A stretch of DNA of 31,584 nucleotides from an uncultured Oscillibacter sp. GTDB taxonomy: Bacteria; Bacillota; Clostridia; Oscillospirales; Oscillospiraceae. How positions within the stretch are numbered: position 1 is the stretch's first letter; each line of letters begins with the position of its first letter. Under the pieces are notes generated by a model. It was not told where the DNA came from. It worked only from the letters and a program-made list of their open reading frames with translations, and did not search any database. The stretch covers positions 1 through 31,584 of the forward strand of contig NZ_URDP01000023.1 of the NCBI RefSeq assembly GCF_900546705.1, read 5' to 3'. Both the position numbers and the translations under genes were made by a program. Below are positions 7,181-15,227 of this stretch, piece by piece.

Positions 7181-9565
7181 TTAGTTCTTCTCGATGACAA
7201 CCAGGTTCACATCGCCGTCATCCAGCGTGTAGTAGATGTTGCCATAGGGATCCTTGTCGCCGCCATCCTCGCGGATGTCGCCAATGTCGCCCTCGGTGAT
7301 CTTATCACCGTCGATGAAGAAGACCTTCACATTGTCGGTGTAAGCCAGGGTGTAGCCGTCGAAGGTCAGAACGCCGTTGGACTCCTTCTTGGAAGAAGTA
7401 GCCTGGAAGACATCCTTGGAATCGGCGTCAGCCGCAGTGGGATTGGTGCCAATCGCGACCGTCTTGCCGCCGTCACCCAGATTGTCGGAGTCATAGGACA
7501 CCTGGTTCAGGATGATAGCGCCGTCGATCAGAGCGGGAGTGCCATCGAACACGTCAGCGTCGATCTTCACAGTGGTGATCTTGCCGTCCACGACAGCCTG
7601 GAACTCATAGTAGGACATCTCTTCCTCATAGGTGACCTTCAGATCATCCTTGGAAGCCAGGAAGGTCAGGTCAGCAGAAGAGCTGTGCAGCTGATCCTTC
7701 ACAACACTCACGAACACCACGGAAGCGGCAGTCTTGCTGGCAGCCTTGTAGCCCTTCACGGTAGCGGAGGTGAAGCTGGGAGCAGACTTGTAGCCGGTGT
7801 AGACCTTGTACTCAACATCGGCGTTGTCGCCAGCCTTATCGGCGACCATGTAAACGAACACGGTCTTGGAGTCCAGCTTCACATTGCCCATGTAGGTCTT
7901 GCCCTTCTCGAAGGACACGCCGGTATCAGAGACGAAGTTCGCGCCCTTCTTCTCGTCCAGCTTGTACTCGCCGTTGTCCTGAACCTTGAAGGAAACGACC
8001 TTGCCGTTCATGGCGCCGGTAGCATACTTCTCAGTGGTGTCAACGGTCTTGGCAGAGCCGTCAGCCATGATCAGGCGAGCCCAGCCGGTGCCGCGGGAGT
8101 TGCCGGAATCCTCAACATAGGCCAGCTTGTCAACAGCGACCTCGCCGTCAGCCTCCTCCATCTTCAGGAGGTAGCCATAGGAATCCAGGTAGAAGTCAAC
8201 GTCAGCCTTGGGAGAAACGGCATCGACCTGCTCGTCCACGGAAGCAGACTTCTCGTAAACAGTGCCGTCGATGGTGTACTTGCTGCCAGAGATCTTGGTC
8301 AGCTCGCCGGTCAGCTTCTCAGCGGGCACCATGGTCTGGATCTTGTCGCTGTCCTTGCCGCCAACGGTGTAGAGAACCATATCGTCCTCTTCGAACTCCT
8401 CGGTCACGAAGTCCTTGCCGTCAACAGTGACAATGCGCTCGTCGTTCTTGTTGGTGTCAACGTCATCGACCTCGCCGATGTAGGTGTTGATCACAACGAT
8501 GCGGGCATCGTCCTTATAGACCTCAACCAGAACGCCGTTGCCGCTCTTCGCGACATCCTCGTCCTTATCATGGATGGTAACCGTCTTATCATCGCCCTGG
8601 TACTTGCCATCCACATAGACCTTGAACTCTTCGCTCTTCTTCAGGTTCAGATCGCCGTAGATATCCTCTTCGGCAACGGTCTTGGTGTAGGTAGCATCAG
8701 CCTCGTCAGCGATGACGCAGATCTCCTTGTCGTCATAGGACCACTGAGCAGCGGGACGGCCGAAGTCGTCATAAGCGTTGCTGTCCTTCTCCAGATCCTT
8801 GAAGTAACGCTCGCCGAACTGAACGGTGTAGACCTTGTTGTCAGAGTCAGCGGTCTCGTCCTTGATGGTAGCGGACTTGGAGGTGGTGGTGACAGGCTCA
8901 GCCTTGGAGGGGTTGGTCACGATCTCGACGCCGCCCACGGTGATGGAAGAACCAGTGGTGGAGTACTCGACCATGTCAGCCTGCAGGGTGTTGAAGGCAT
9001 ACAGGCAAGCCTCTTCACGGGTGACAGCCTTGGAGCCGTTGAAGCCCTCGGTCAGACCGTCGTCCAGGCCGATGCCGACAGCCAGCTTAGCCACGTTCAC
9101 GGACCAGTTGGCACCGGTGAAGCCCTCAACGGAGCCGTCATAGCCCAGAGCGCCCAGCAGCATCTTCATGAAGGCATAGCCGTTCAGGGTGCCGGAGGGA
9201 CGGAAGGTGCCGTCAGCATAGCCGTTGATGATCTTCTGCTGAGAGCAGTAGGCAATGTAGCCAGCGAAGGTGCTGCCAGCGGGGACATCCTTAAAGGGAG
9301 CCACGGAGGTGGGCAGAGCGCCAGCGGTGGTGGGGCCCAGGATCATGTTGCAGATGATCTTGGCAGCCGCGCCACGGGTCAGGGTGTTGGTGGGACGGAA
9401 GTCGCCGGCAGTGTAGCCGTCAACAACCTTGATGGTGGACATCACGTCGACAGCATCAGAATAGGTGATCTTGCTGCTGTCAGTGAAGTCCTTGGCGCCG
9501 GCGCTGATGGTGACCAGAGACATGGTCATAACCAGAGCCAGAGCCAGAGAAAGGAACTTCTTCAT
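7181..9565 (-). CDS. Secreted surface protein with three S-layer homology (SLH) domains
   Basis: The 794-residue protein begins with a signal peptide (MKKFLSLALALVMTMS, cleavage likely after SAGA, about residue 24). Three SLH domains follow at about 26-76, 91-140 and 146-195, each with the recognisable VVDGYTAGDFRPTNTLTRG or IINGYADGTFRPSGTLNGY core. SLH domains usually anchor proteins to pyruvylated secondary cell-wall polymer. The remaining 600 or so residues are acidic, Lys/Asp/Val-rich, probably beta-structured, and I do not recognise a family. ATG at 9565 has a strong AAAGGAGG ten bases upstream; the longer open frame upstream is the leader RNA. Codon choice is narrow and differs from its neighbours, as in very highly expressed genes. 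It could be the main S-layer protein or another abundant wall protein. A strong promoter and terminator flank it as a single-gene unit. Confidence 0.88.
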   Translation of the reverse strand: MKKFLSLALALVMTMSLVTISAGAKDFTDSSKITYSDAVDVMSTIKVVDGYTAGDFRPTNTLTRGAAAKIICNMILGPTTAGALPTSVAPFKDVPAGSTFAGYIAYCSQQKIINGYADGTFRPSGTLNGYAFMKMLLGALGYDGSVEGFTGANWSVNVAKLAVGIGLDDGLTEGFNGSKAVTREEACLYAFNTLQADMVEYSTTGSSITVGGVEIVTNPSKAEPVTTTSKSATIKDETADSDNKVYTVQFGERYFKDLEKDSNAYDDFGRPAAQWSYDDKEICVIADEADATYTKTVAEEDIYGDLNLKKSEEFKVYVDGKYQGDDKTVTIHDKDEDVAKSGNGVLVEVYKDDARIVVINTYIGEVDDVDTNKNDERIVTVDGKDFVTEEFEEDDMVLYTVGGKDSDKIQTMVPAEKLTGELTKISGSKYTIDGTVYEKSASVDEQVDAVSPKADVDFYLDSYGYLLKMEEADGEVAVDKLAYVEDSGNSRGTGWARLIMADGSAKTVDTTEKYATGAMNGKVVSFKVQDNGEYKLDEKKGANFVSDTGVSFEKGKTYMGNVKLDSKTVFVYMVADKAGDNADVEYKVYTGYKSAPSFTSATVKGYKAASKTAASVVFVSVVKDQLHSSSADLTFLASKDDLKVTYEEEMSYYEFQAVVDGKITTVKIDADVFDGTPALIDGAIILNQVSYDSDNLGDGGKTVAIGTNPTAADADSKDVFQATSSKKESNGVLTFDGYTLAYTDNVKVFFIDGDKITEGDIGDIREDGGDKDPYGNIYYTLDDGDVNLVVIEKN

Positions 9566-9785
9566 GGGGTTTTTTCCTCCTTTTGAATTTACCGTCGGGA
9601 CTTTGGACGGTCCTTTGGAACCAGCCGCCGCATGCTGACCGCTTCGGCCGACCCCTCCGCTTTGCCTGGGTCCTTCCGGCATTGAAGTTGAACATCCAAG
9701 GGGAACCCCCGTCTTCACGGCACACATACCGTGGCTAGCCGGTCCTGTATCTGCGCCGGGCTGCCGGGTGACCACTCGTTTGTTC
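9566..9785 (-). promoter_or_regulatory. Long structured 5' leader of the SLH-protein mRNA (unassigned)
   Basis: From the predicted start near 9785 to the ribosome binding site there are about 220 untranslated, GC-rich bases with many complementary pairs. On the minus strand these include GTGG...CCAC around AGCC(C)GG...CCGGCT; CACGG...CCGTG; GGGG...CCCC; and GGACCCAG...CTGGTTCC with one mismatch. ACCGTC...GACGGT falls just before AAAGGAGG. Several pairings exclude one another. It could be a riboswitch, a stability element for an abundant mRNA, or an unknown leader. I found no convincing match to a known class. No credible short coding sequence is evident in it. Confidence 0.55.
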
Positions 9786-9792
9786 ATGATGC

Positions 9793-9821
9793 ATGATAGC
9801 AAATCCAAATCTGAATTTCAA
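9793..9821 (-). promoter_or_regulatory. Promoter of the SLH-protein gene
   Basis: TTGAAA (9816-9821) and TATCAT (9793-9798) on the minus strand are spaced 17 bp. ATCATG is directly repeated across the -10/start region. Confidence 0.7.
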
Positions 9822-9900
9822 GGGGATTTCCGCTTTTGTAACACAGCCGTAACAAAACTCCCCTCCCGGATTATGGAAACTTCTTTCTTTCTGAAATATT

Positions 9901-9939
9901 GCAAAAAAGGCCGCTTTACTTTCTGCAAAGCGGCCTTTT
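9901..9939 (-). terminator. Terminator downstream of the peptide-binding lipoprotein gene
   Basis: A perfect 13-bp stem pairs 9905-9917 with 9927-9939 around a 9-base loop, followed on the minus strand by TTTTTT. It lies 9 bases beyond the stop codon. Confidence 0.9.
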
Positions 9940-9948
9940 ACACTATTT

Positions 9949-11628
9949 TCAGGTTGTTCTTTCCGTCACGCCGGACAGGCAGAACCACCCCCGCGCATCC
10001 CGGCACGCGCCGGTGAGCGTCTCCCGCAGGGCCCAGGCAGTGTACCGGGTATACAGGGGCGTCAGCGCGGCATCGTCCAGCAGCAGTACCTCCGCATCAT
10101 GGAGGCATCCCATCCGGGCTGCGCCGTCGTCAGCCTTGGCGATAATGGACAAAAGCGTATCGTAGGCGCTGTTCTCATAGCCCACCACATTGCTCTCCCG
10201 GCCGGATGTCCACTGCTTCAAAAAGCACTCGGCGTCGTTGCCCACGGCCTTCAGATCCAGCCCCGCCAGGGTATAGTTCCCCTCCCGCAGAGCAGTGCGC
10301 AGCTCACTGCCGCTGACTGCCACCGGCGTGACGGTCACATGCAGCACCTGGCTCCACTGGCGGGCAAGCTCCTGTGCCACGGCCGCGTTTTCCGGCGTGT
10401 CCACGTAGAGATACTCCAGCTGTCCCAGATAGGCGCCGCTGTCATAGCCCGCCTGCTCCAGAGTCTGCCGGGCAAGGTCGCACCGCTCGCCATAGCTATC
10501 CGGATCGTTGTCCAGCAGTTCGGCGTCTGTTCGGAAATCGTCGTCACCCTCCCCGGGAACGCCGGGAGGCACCAGCCCCTCCGCCGGGATGGCGGTGATT
10601 CCGGCCGCCTCCGCCACTGCGTTGCGGTCAATAGCCATCACCAGCGCCTGGCGCACCTGCTGGTCGGCAAATACCGACTGGTTGCAGTTGAACAGCACCG
10701 TATAGGTCCCCAGCTCCGTCAGGGGATTCGTCTCCACCTGACGCTCAATCTCCTCATCCGTCAGCGGCCAGACCAGATCCACGGTTTTGTCCTCGTAGAG
10801 AGCCTGTGCCTGTTCCGCGTTTTCCGCAAAGCAGAACTTCAGTTCTCCGGGACCGGTGAGGTTGCCGTAGTAGTCGCTGTTCTCCGTCAGGGTCAGCGAC
10901 TCACCGGGCGTATAAGTCCCCGGCATATACGGTCCGTTGGCCACCAGCTTCTCCGGCTGGGACCACCACCGCTCCGTTCCCTCCTGGCCCGTTTCCTCCT
11001 CTGCCGCGCGGTTGCGCTCCACCGCTTCATCCCGCAGAGTGGTCACCACATCCTCCCGAAGGGGGCTGGTGGCAGGAGAGGTGCACACCTCGGTCAAGAA
11101 CCAGTCGTAGTTGCCCCCCAGTACCACTTCCAGCGTGCTGTCATTTTTGGCGCTGACCTGCAGCAGCGACGTGTCCCCCGTCTTACGCACCTGATCGTAT
11201 CCCGCCACCACCGACAAAATGGAGGCATAGGGGGAGCCGCTGGCCGGGTCCGCCAGCCGCCGCCAGGCATAGACAAAATCATCCGCCGTCACCGCTTTGC
11301 CGTCGGACCACTTGGCATTGCGCAGCCGGAACGTCCATGTAACAGTACCGTCTGCATTGCTCTCCTGGGAGTAGCTCTTGGCCATGCCGCCCGTCACCGT
11401 CGTGCCGCCGGAGACATCCACCGTCACCCGCATCAGATTTTCATAAAGATGCACCAGGATGGTCTGGTCCCCCTCCGCCGTGGCATAGATGGGGTCCAGC
11501 GTCTCCGGCTCATCCCCCACACACACGGACAGCCCGGGCCGGACCTCCTCCTGCGTGCAGCCTGCCAGCAGGCCCATACACAGCGCCAGCATCAACAGCG
11601 CGGCGCTCCATCGCTTCCAAAGCTTCAT
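9949..11628 (-). CDS. Oligopeptide-type ABC transporter substrate-binding lipoprotein
   Basis: This is a 559-residue extracytoplasmic solute-binding protein of family 5 (OppA/DppA/SBP_bac_5). A lipoprotein signal is visible: MKLWKRWSAALLMLALCMGLLAGC, with lipobox LLAG before Cys24. Next come family features such as DEPETLDPIYATAEGD near the N-terminus, WTFRLRNAKWSDGKAVTADDFVYAWRR, and VRQALVMAIDRNAVA. These binders capture oligopeptides, or sometimes nickel chelates or other solutes, for an ABC importer. No permease or ATPase genes are adjacent, so it is an orphan binder or works with a distant transporter. The start is ATG at 11628 with AAGGAG eight bases upstream. It has its own promoter and terminator. 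The specific ligand is unknown. Confidence 0.9.
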   Translation of the reverse strand: MKLWKRWSAALLMLALCMGLLAGCTQEEVRPGLSVCVGDEPETLDPIYATAEGDQTILVHLYENLMRVTVDVSGGTTVTGGMAKSYSQESNADGTVTWTFRLRNAKWSDGKAVTADDFVYAWRRLADPASGSPYASILSVVAGYDQVRKTGDTSLLQVSAKNDSTLEVVLGGNYDWFLTEVCTSPATSPLREDVVTTLRDEAVERNRAAEEETGQEGTERWWSQPEKLVANGPYMPGTYTPGESLTLTENSDYYGNLTGPGELKFCFAENAEQAQALYEDKTVDLVWPLTDEEIERQVETNPLTELGTYTVLFNCNQSVFADQQVRQALVMAIDRNAVAEAAGITAIPAEGLVPPGVPGEGDDDFRTDAELLDNDPDSYGERCDLARQTLEQAGYDSGAYLGQLEYLYVDTPENAAVAQELARQWSQVLHVTVTPVAVSGSELRTALREGNYTLAGLDLKAVGNDAECFLKQWTSGRESNVVGYENSAYDTLLSIIAKADDGAARMGCLHDAEVLLLDDAALTPLYTRYTAWALRETLTGACRDARGWFCLSGVTERTT

Positions 11629-11705
11629 GTACGTTCTCCTTAATAATATAGTGAAAGAAAAATAGGGCACCGCCGCGGCAGCCCCTGGGTTTACGTAACA
11701 GAAGC

Positions 11706-11734
11706 ATTATAAAGAGTTTTCAGCTGCTTGTAAA
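11706..11734 (-). promoter_or_regulatory. Promoter of the peptide-binding lipoprotein gene
   Basis: TTTACA (11729-11734) and a perfect TATAAT (11706-11711) on the minus strand are spaced 17 bp. The leader would be about 70 bases. Confidence 0.75.
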
Positions 11735-12255
11735 GATTCCCCGCGCAAAAAGTAACAAAAAATTACAAAATTAAGGGTTTATTCACATTCCGTCTGTTAT
11801 GCTGAATCCCATAGGGCCCAGGCCCCTCCGGGATACCGGCTGTGGTTTTTCAGATCATGCCGGTTGGCTTCAAAAGGCGCTGCGCCACGACGTTGTAAAA
11901 TTTAACTAAAATTTTTATTGACAACCGGCCGAAAAGGAGAGAATATTACTATGAGGATTTGTTTTGAAGGCAGAATAGGCGTCTATGCGTCATCCTGTCG
12001 TCCGCCTTGCTGCTGCCCAGGGCCTCTGTGCTGTGCGCCGGCAGCGACAACCTGCATCGGTTCCCCCAAATTTTTCATTCAGGCGGCCCCCGCTACTCCA
12101 TTTCAATAGCGGCTGGTCAGCCATAAAAAAGGAGGAGATCCCCATCCGCCTGGCCGGCGGTGCGGCAGTGTGGAGACCTGTCGTAATGCACCGGGAGTTT
12201 CGCTCTCCCGGCGTGAGGAAGCTTGTGCGGAGGCACAGCTTTTACGGCCGTACAT
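11735..12255 (+). other. Long leader/intergenic region of the MsmX-type gene
   Basis: About 520 bases without a confident gene. It starts AT-rich, becomes GC-rich and holds several signals on the plus strand. TTGACA is at 11919-11924 with only a poor -10 (TATTAC, 11944-11949, 19 bp away). AAGGAG at 11934-11939 precedes a short ATG frame. An orphan, very strong AAAGGAGGAG lies near 12125-12136 with no start codon at the right distance. Two hairpins lie just before the coding region: CCGGGAG...CTCCCGG (12191-12211) and GCTTGTGC...GCACAGC (12221-12239), the latter with GGAG in its loop. The real promoter and any regulatory role are unresolved. Confidence 0.4.
11951..12109 (+). pseudogene. Doubtful short ORF, possibly a frameshifted signal-peptide remnant
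   Basis: An ATG at 11951 with a well-placed AAGGAGAG opens a 52-codon frame rich in Cys (CRPPCCCPGPLCC). The neighbouring frame over the same bases reads VILSSALLLPRASVLCAGS, a much more natural secretion-signal-like stretch, and stops at TAA near 12124-12126. This suggests either a broken N-terminus of a former exported protein or chance. I would not annotate a product. Confidence 0.2.
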
Positions 12256-13386
<1,131 letters not shown>

Positions 13387-13393
13387 TAAAAAT

Positions 13394-13432
13394 CCCGCGG
13401 GCCAGGCAGCAGCCTGGCCCGCGGGGTTTTTT
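13394..13432. terminator. Bidirectional terminator between the MsmX-type and helicase genes
   Basis: A perfect 14-bp GC-rich stem (13394-13407 with 13412-13425) has a 4-base loop. TTTTTT follows on the plus strand and ATTTTTATC on the minus strand. It lies between two convergent stop codons. Confidence 0.93.
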
Positions 13433-13434
13433 AC

Positions 13435-14592
13435 TCAGTCTACCGTAGTGAGCTTACCATCCGGTCCGAATTTGACCGGGGTGATCACATTCCGGGTCTT
13501 TTGGGCAATGTCGTCAATCCGCATTTTCGCGGGATAATCCGACACAAACGTCACTGCCACGCCCTGCCGCTTGGCACGGCCCGTGCGGCCGATCCGATGA
13601 ACATAGTCCTGGTTTTCATCGGGCACGTCGCAGTTGAACACGATATCCACATCGTCCACATCGATGCCCCGGGCCGCCACGTCCGTGGAGACGAACACCC
13701 GCAGCTTTCCCTGGCGGAACAGATCCATCACCTGCTCCCGCCGCTTCTGGGGGATATCCCCGTGGATGCACTGGGCGTCGATGCCCCGCATCTGCAAAAA
13801 CTTCGTGATCCGTTCCGTGGAGCCCTTGGTGTTGCAGAAAGCCATGCAGCGGTCAAAGCCGGTCTCCTCCAGAATCCGGGCAATGGCATCCGCCTTTTCA
13901 TTCTGGGGCACTTCCATGCGGAACTGCTTGATGTCCGGTTTGTTCTGCTCGTCCTCCCGGACGGTGACCTCCGCCGCGTCCCGCTGGTAGACCCATGCAA
14001 TGTCCATGACCTCCCGGGAGATGGTAGCAGAGAACAGTCCCAGATTTTTGCGCTTGTTCATCCGGTCCAGCAGGCGGGTCACATCGTGGATAAAGCCCAT
14101 GTCCAGCATCCGGTCCGCCTCGTCCAGCACCACGGTCTGGGCCGTCTCCACCCGGACGGTGCGGCGCTTCATATGATCGCTGAGGCGTCCGGGCGTAGCC
14201 ACCACAATCTGGGGCCGCTTTTTCAGCGTCTCGATCTGCCTGCCGATGGGCTGTCCGCCGTACAGGCACACACTGCGGACCCCCGGCTTATAGGCGGCAA
14301 TGTCCCGCAGCTCACCTGTAATCTGGATGGCCAGCTCCCGGGTGGGCGCCAGGACAACCGCCTGCACGCTCTCATCCTCCGGGTCGATATGCTCCACAAT
14401 GGGGATGCCGTAGGCAAACGTCTTTCCCGTCCCGGTAGGCGCCTTGGCAATCACATCCTGCCAGGCCAGCATGGGCGGAATGCACCCGGCCTGAACCGGC
14501 GTGGATACCTCGAGTCCCCGCTGGGCAATGGCCCGCATCATTTCCGGCGACAGACCGAGGCTGTCAAACCGGACACCTTGTGTATATTCCAT
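13435..14592 (-). CDS. DEAD-box ATP-dependent RNA helicase
   Basis: This is a compact 385-residue DEAD-box helicase, essentially the two RecA-like domains with only a short C-terminal tail. The Q motif (FDSLGLS...STPVQ) comes first, then motif I APTGTGKT (about 51-58), Ia PTRELA, Ib TPGRL, and II DEAD (about 157-160). Motif III is SAT, V is STDVAARGID, and VI is HRIGRTGRA. Such proteins remodel RNA in ribosome assembly, decay or cold response; the lack of a specificity tail prevents a closer call. Two in-frame ATGs exist. The one at 14592 has AGAGGA at good distance, while the one at 14598 overlaps the Shine-Dalgarno, so I prefer 14592. It is transcribed alone from a consensus promoter, divergent from a small DNA-binding regulator. 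Confidence 0.95.
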   Translation of the reverse strand: MEYTQGVRFDSLGLSPEMMRAIAQRGLEVSTPVQAGCIPPMLAWQDVIAKAPTGTGKTFAYGIPIVEHIDPEDESVQAVVLAPTRELAIQITGELRDIAAYKPGVRSVCLYGGQPIGRQIETLKKRPQIVVATPGRLSDHMKRRTVRVETAQTVVLDEADRMLDMGFIHDVTRLLDRMNKRKNLGLFSATISREVMDIAWVYQRDAAEVTVREDEQNKPDIKQFRMEVPQNEKADAIARILEETGFDRCMAFCNTKGSTERITKFLQMRGIDAQCIHGDIPQKRREQVMDLFRQGKLRVFVSTDVAARGIDVDDVDIVFNCDVPDENQDYVHRIGRTGRAKRQGVAVTFVSDYPAKMRIDDIAQKTRNVITPVKFGPDGKLTTVD

Positions 14593-14652
14593 ACTCATTC
14601 CTCTTTTTCATTTATCTGGTGCAAAATACATGCAAAAATCCATATTACTGCT

Positions 14653-14681
14653 ATTATATCCGCAAACTTTCTCCTTGTAAA
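14653..14681 (-). promoter_or_regulatory. Promoter of the DEAD-box helicase gene
   Basis: TTTACA (14676-14681) and a perfect TATAAT (14653-14658) on the minus strand are spaced 17 bp. The leader would be about 54 bases. Confidence 0.75.
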
Positions 14682-14687
14682 GTAGAG

Positions 14688-14737
14688 CCGTAAATTCCGT
14701 TTTTGCGAAGGAAAAATACGGAAATTTACGGAAATTT
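14688..14737. repeat. 10-bp tandem repeat and inverted repeat in the helicase/regulator divergent region
   Basis: ACGGAAATTT occurs twice head to tail at 14718-14727 and 14728-14737, exactly one DNA turn apart. CCGTAAATTCCGT at 14688-14700 is nearly its reverse complement. The block lies immediately upstream of the helicase -35, a position typical of regulator binding sites. The rest of 14738-14910 is AT-rich, includes the palindrome TTTTCTAGAAAA at 14870-14881, and shows no clear promoter for the plus-strand regulator. Confidence 0.55.
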
Positions 14738-14910
14738 GCAGAAAGTCCGATAAATAGTAAATTTTTTGACAATTCGGCAATTTTTTCCTGTTTTTCAGTA
14801 AATTTATCGTCTAATTGTAGTAAAATTATGTATTCTGTTACCTCTGTTTGGCAATTTTATGTTAAATTGTTTTCTAGAAAAAGCGGACGCGGGAACTGGG
14901 GGGATGAGAA

Positions 14911-15126
14911 GTGAACGGAATGGATTATGTTCGCATTTTGCGAGACTTGCGGGAAGACGCTGACAAGACGCAAACGCAGATTGCGGAAGTTCTGGGGACT
15001 TCCCAAACGATGTACGCCCGATATGAGCGGGGCGCCAACGAGCTTCCGATCCACCATCTGATCACATTGAGCAAGTATTATGGCGTCAGCACAGACTATT
15101 TGCTGGGTCTGAGCAAAGATCGCTGA
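14911..15126 (+). CDS. Small Cro/CI-family (HTH_3) transcriptional regulator
   Basis: The 71-residue protein is almost entirely one XRE-type helix-turn-helix domain. It has VRILRDLREDADKTQTQIAEVLG, the recognition region TSQTMYARYERGANELP, and the closing YYGVSTDYLLGL segment that is typical of the family. There is no sensor or multimerisation domain, so it probably acts as a simple dimeric repressor. The start is GTG at 14911 with GGGGGGA about nine bases upstream. An ATG at 14920 is possible but has a poorer site. A strong terminator follows directly. The upstream AT-rich region contains repeats that could be its own operator (inference). Regulatory targets are unknown. Confidence 0.87.
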   Translation: MNGMDYVRILRDLREDADKTQTQIAEVLGTSQTMYARYERGANELPIHHLITLSKYYGVSTDYLLGLSKDR

Positions 15127-15127
15127 A

Positions 15128-15163
15128 ACAGAGGACAGGGACTCCCCTGTCCTCTGTTTTTTT
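15128..15163 (+). terminator. Terminator of the small regulator gene
   Basis: A perfect 13-bp stem (15128-15140 with 15145-15157) with a 4-base loop runs into a T-rich tract (TTTTTTTATTTT). Confidence 0.93.
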
Positions 15164-15180
15164 ATTTTCGCAGGCTGGAA

Positions 15181-15213
15181 AAAGGTGGAGGACGGAGCAA
15201 TGCTCCGTCCTCC
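15181..15213 (-). terminator. Terminator of the glycogen operon
   Basis: A perfect 12-bp stem (15187-15198 with 15202-15213) with a 3-base loop is followed on the minus strand by ACCTTTTTCC. It is 15 bases beyond the glgP stop codon. Confidence 0.85.
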
Positions 15214-15227
15214 GTTTGCAGACAAGT

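Noticed and set aside
7100..9586. Long plus-strand open frame over the SLH gene
   Set aside because: The product is a low-complexity Leu/Val/Gly chain antisense to a clear SLH protein. There is no ribosome site, and it starts inside the opposing terminator region.
9566..9785. SLH leader as a c-di-AMP (ydaO) or c-di-GMP-I riboswitch
   Set aside because: Short stretches such as GGCCGAAGCGGTCAGC and GGCAAAGC recall these aptamers. However, the invariant segments (for example CAGCUAACC of ydaO, or the CACGCACAGGGCAAACC start of GEMM-I) are absent, so I left it unassigned.
11951..12109. Functional Cys-rich peptide (CRPPCCCPGPLCC)
   Set aside because: The Cys codons are the frame-shifted reading of CTG-rich signal-peptide-like sequence. 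A start and ribosome site alone are not enough, so it is kept only as a doubtful remnant.
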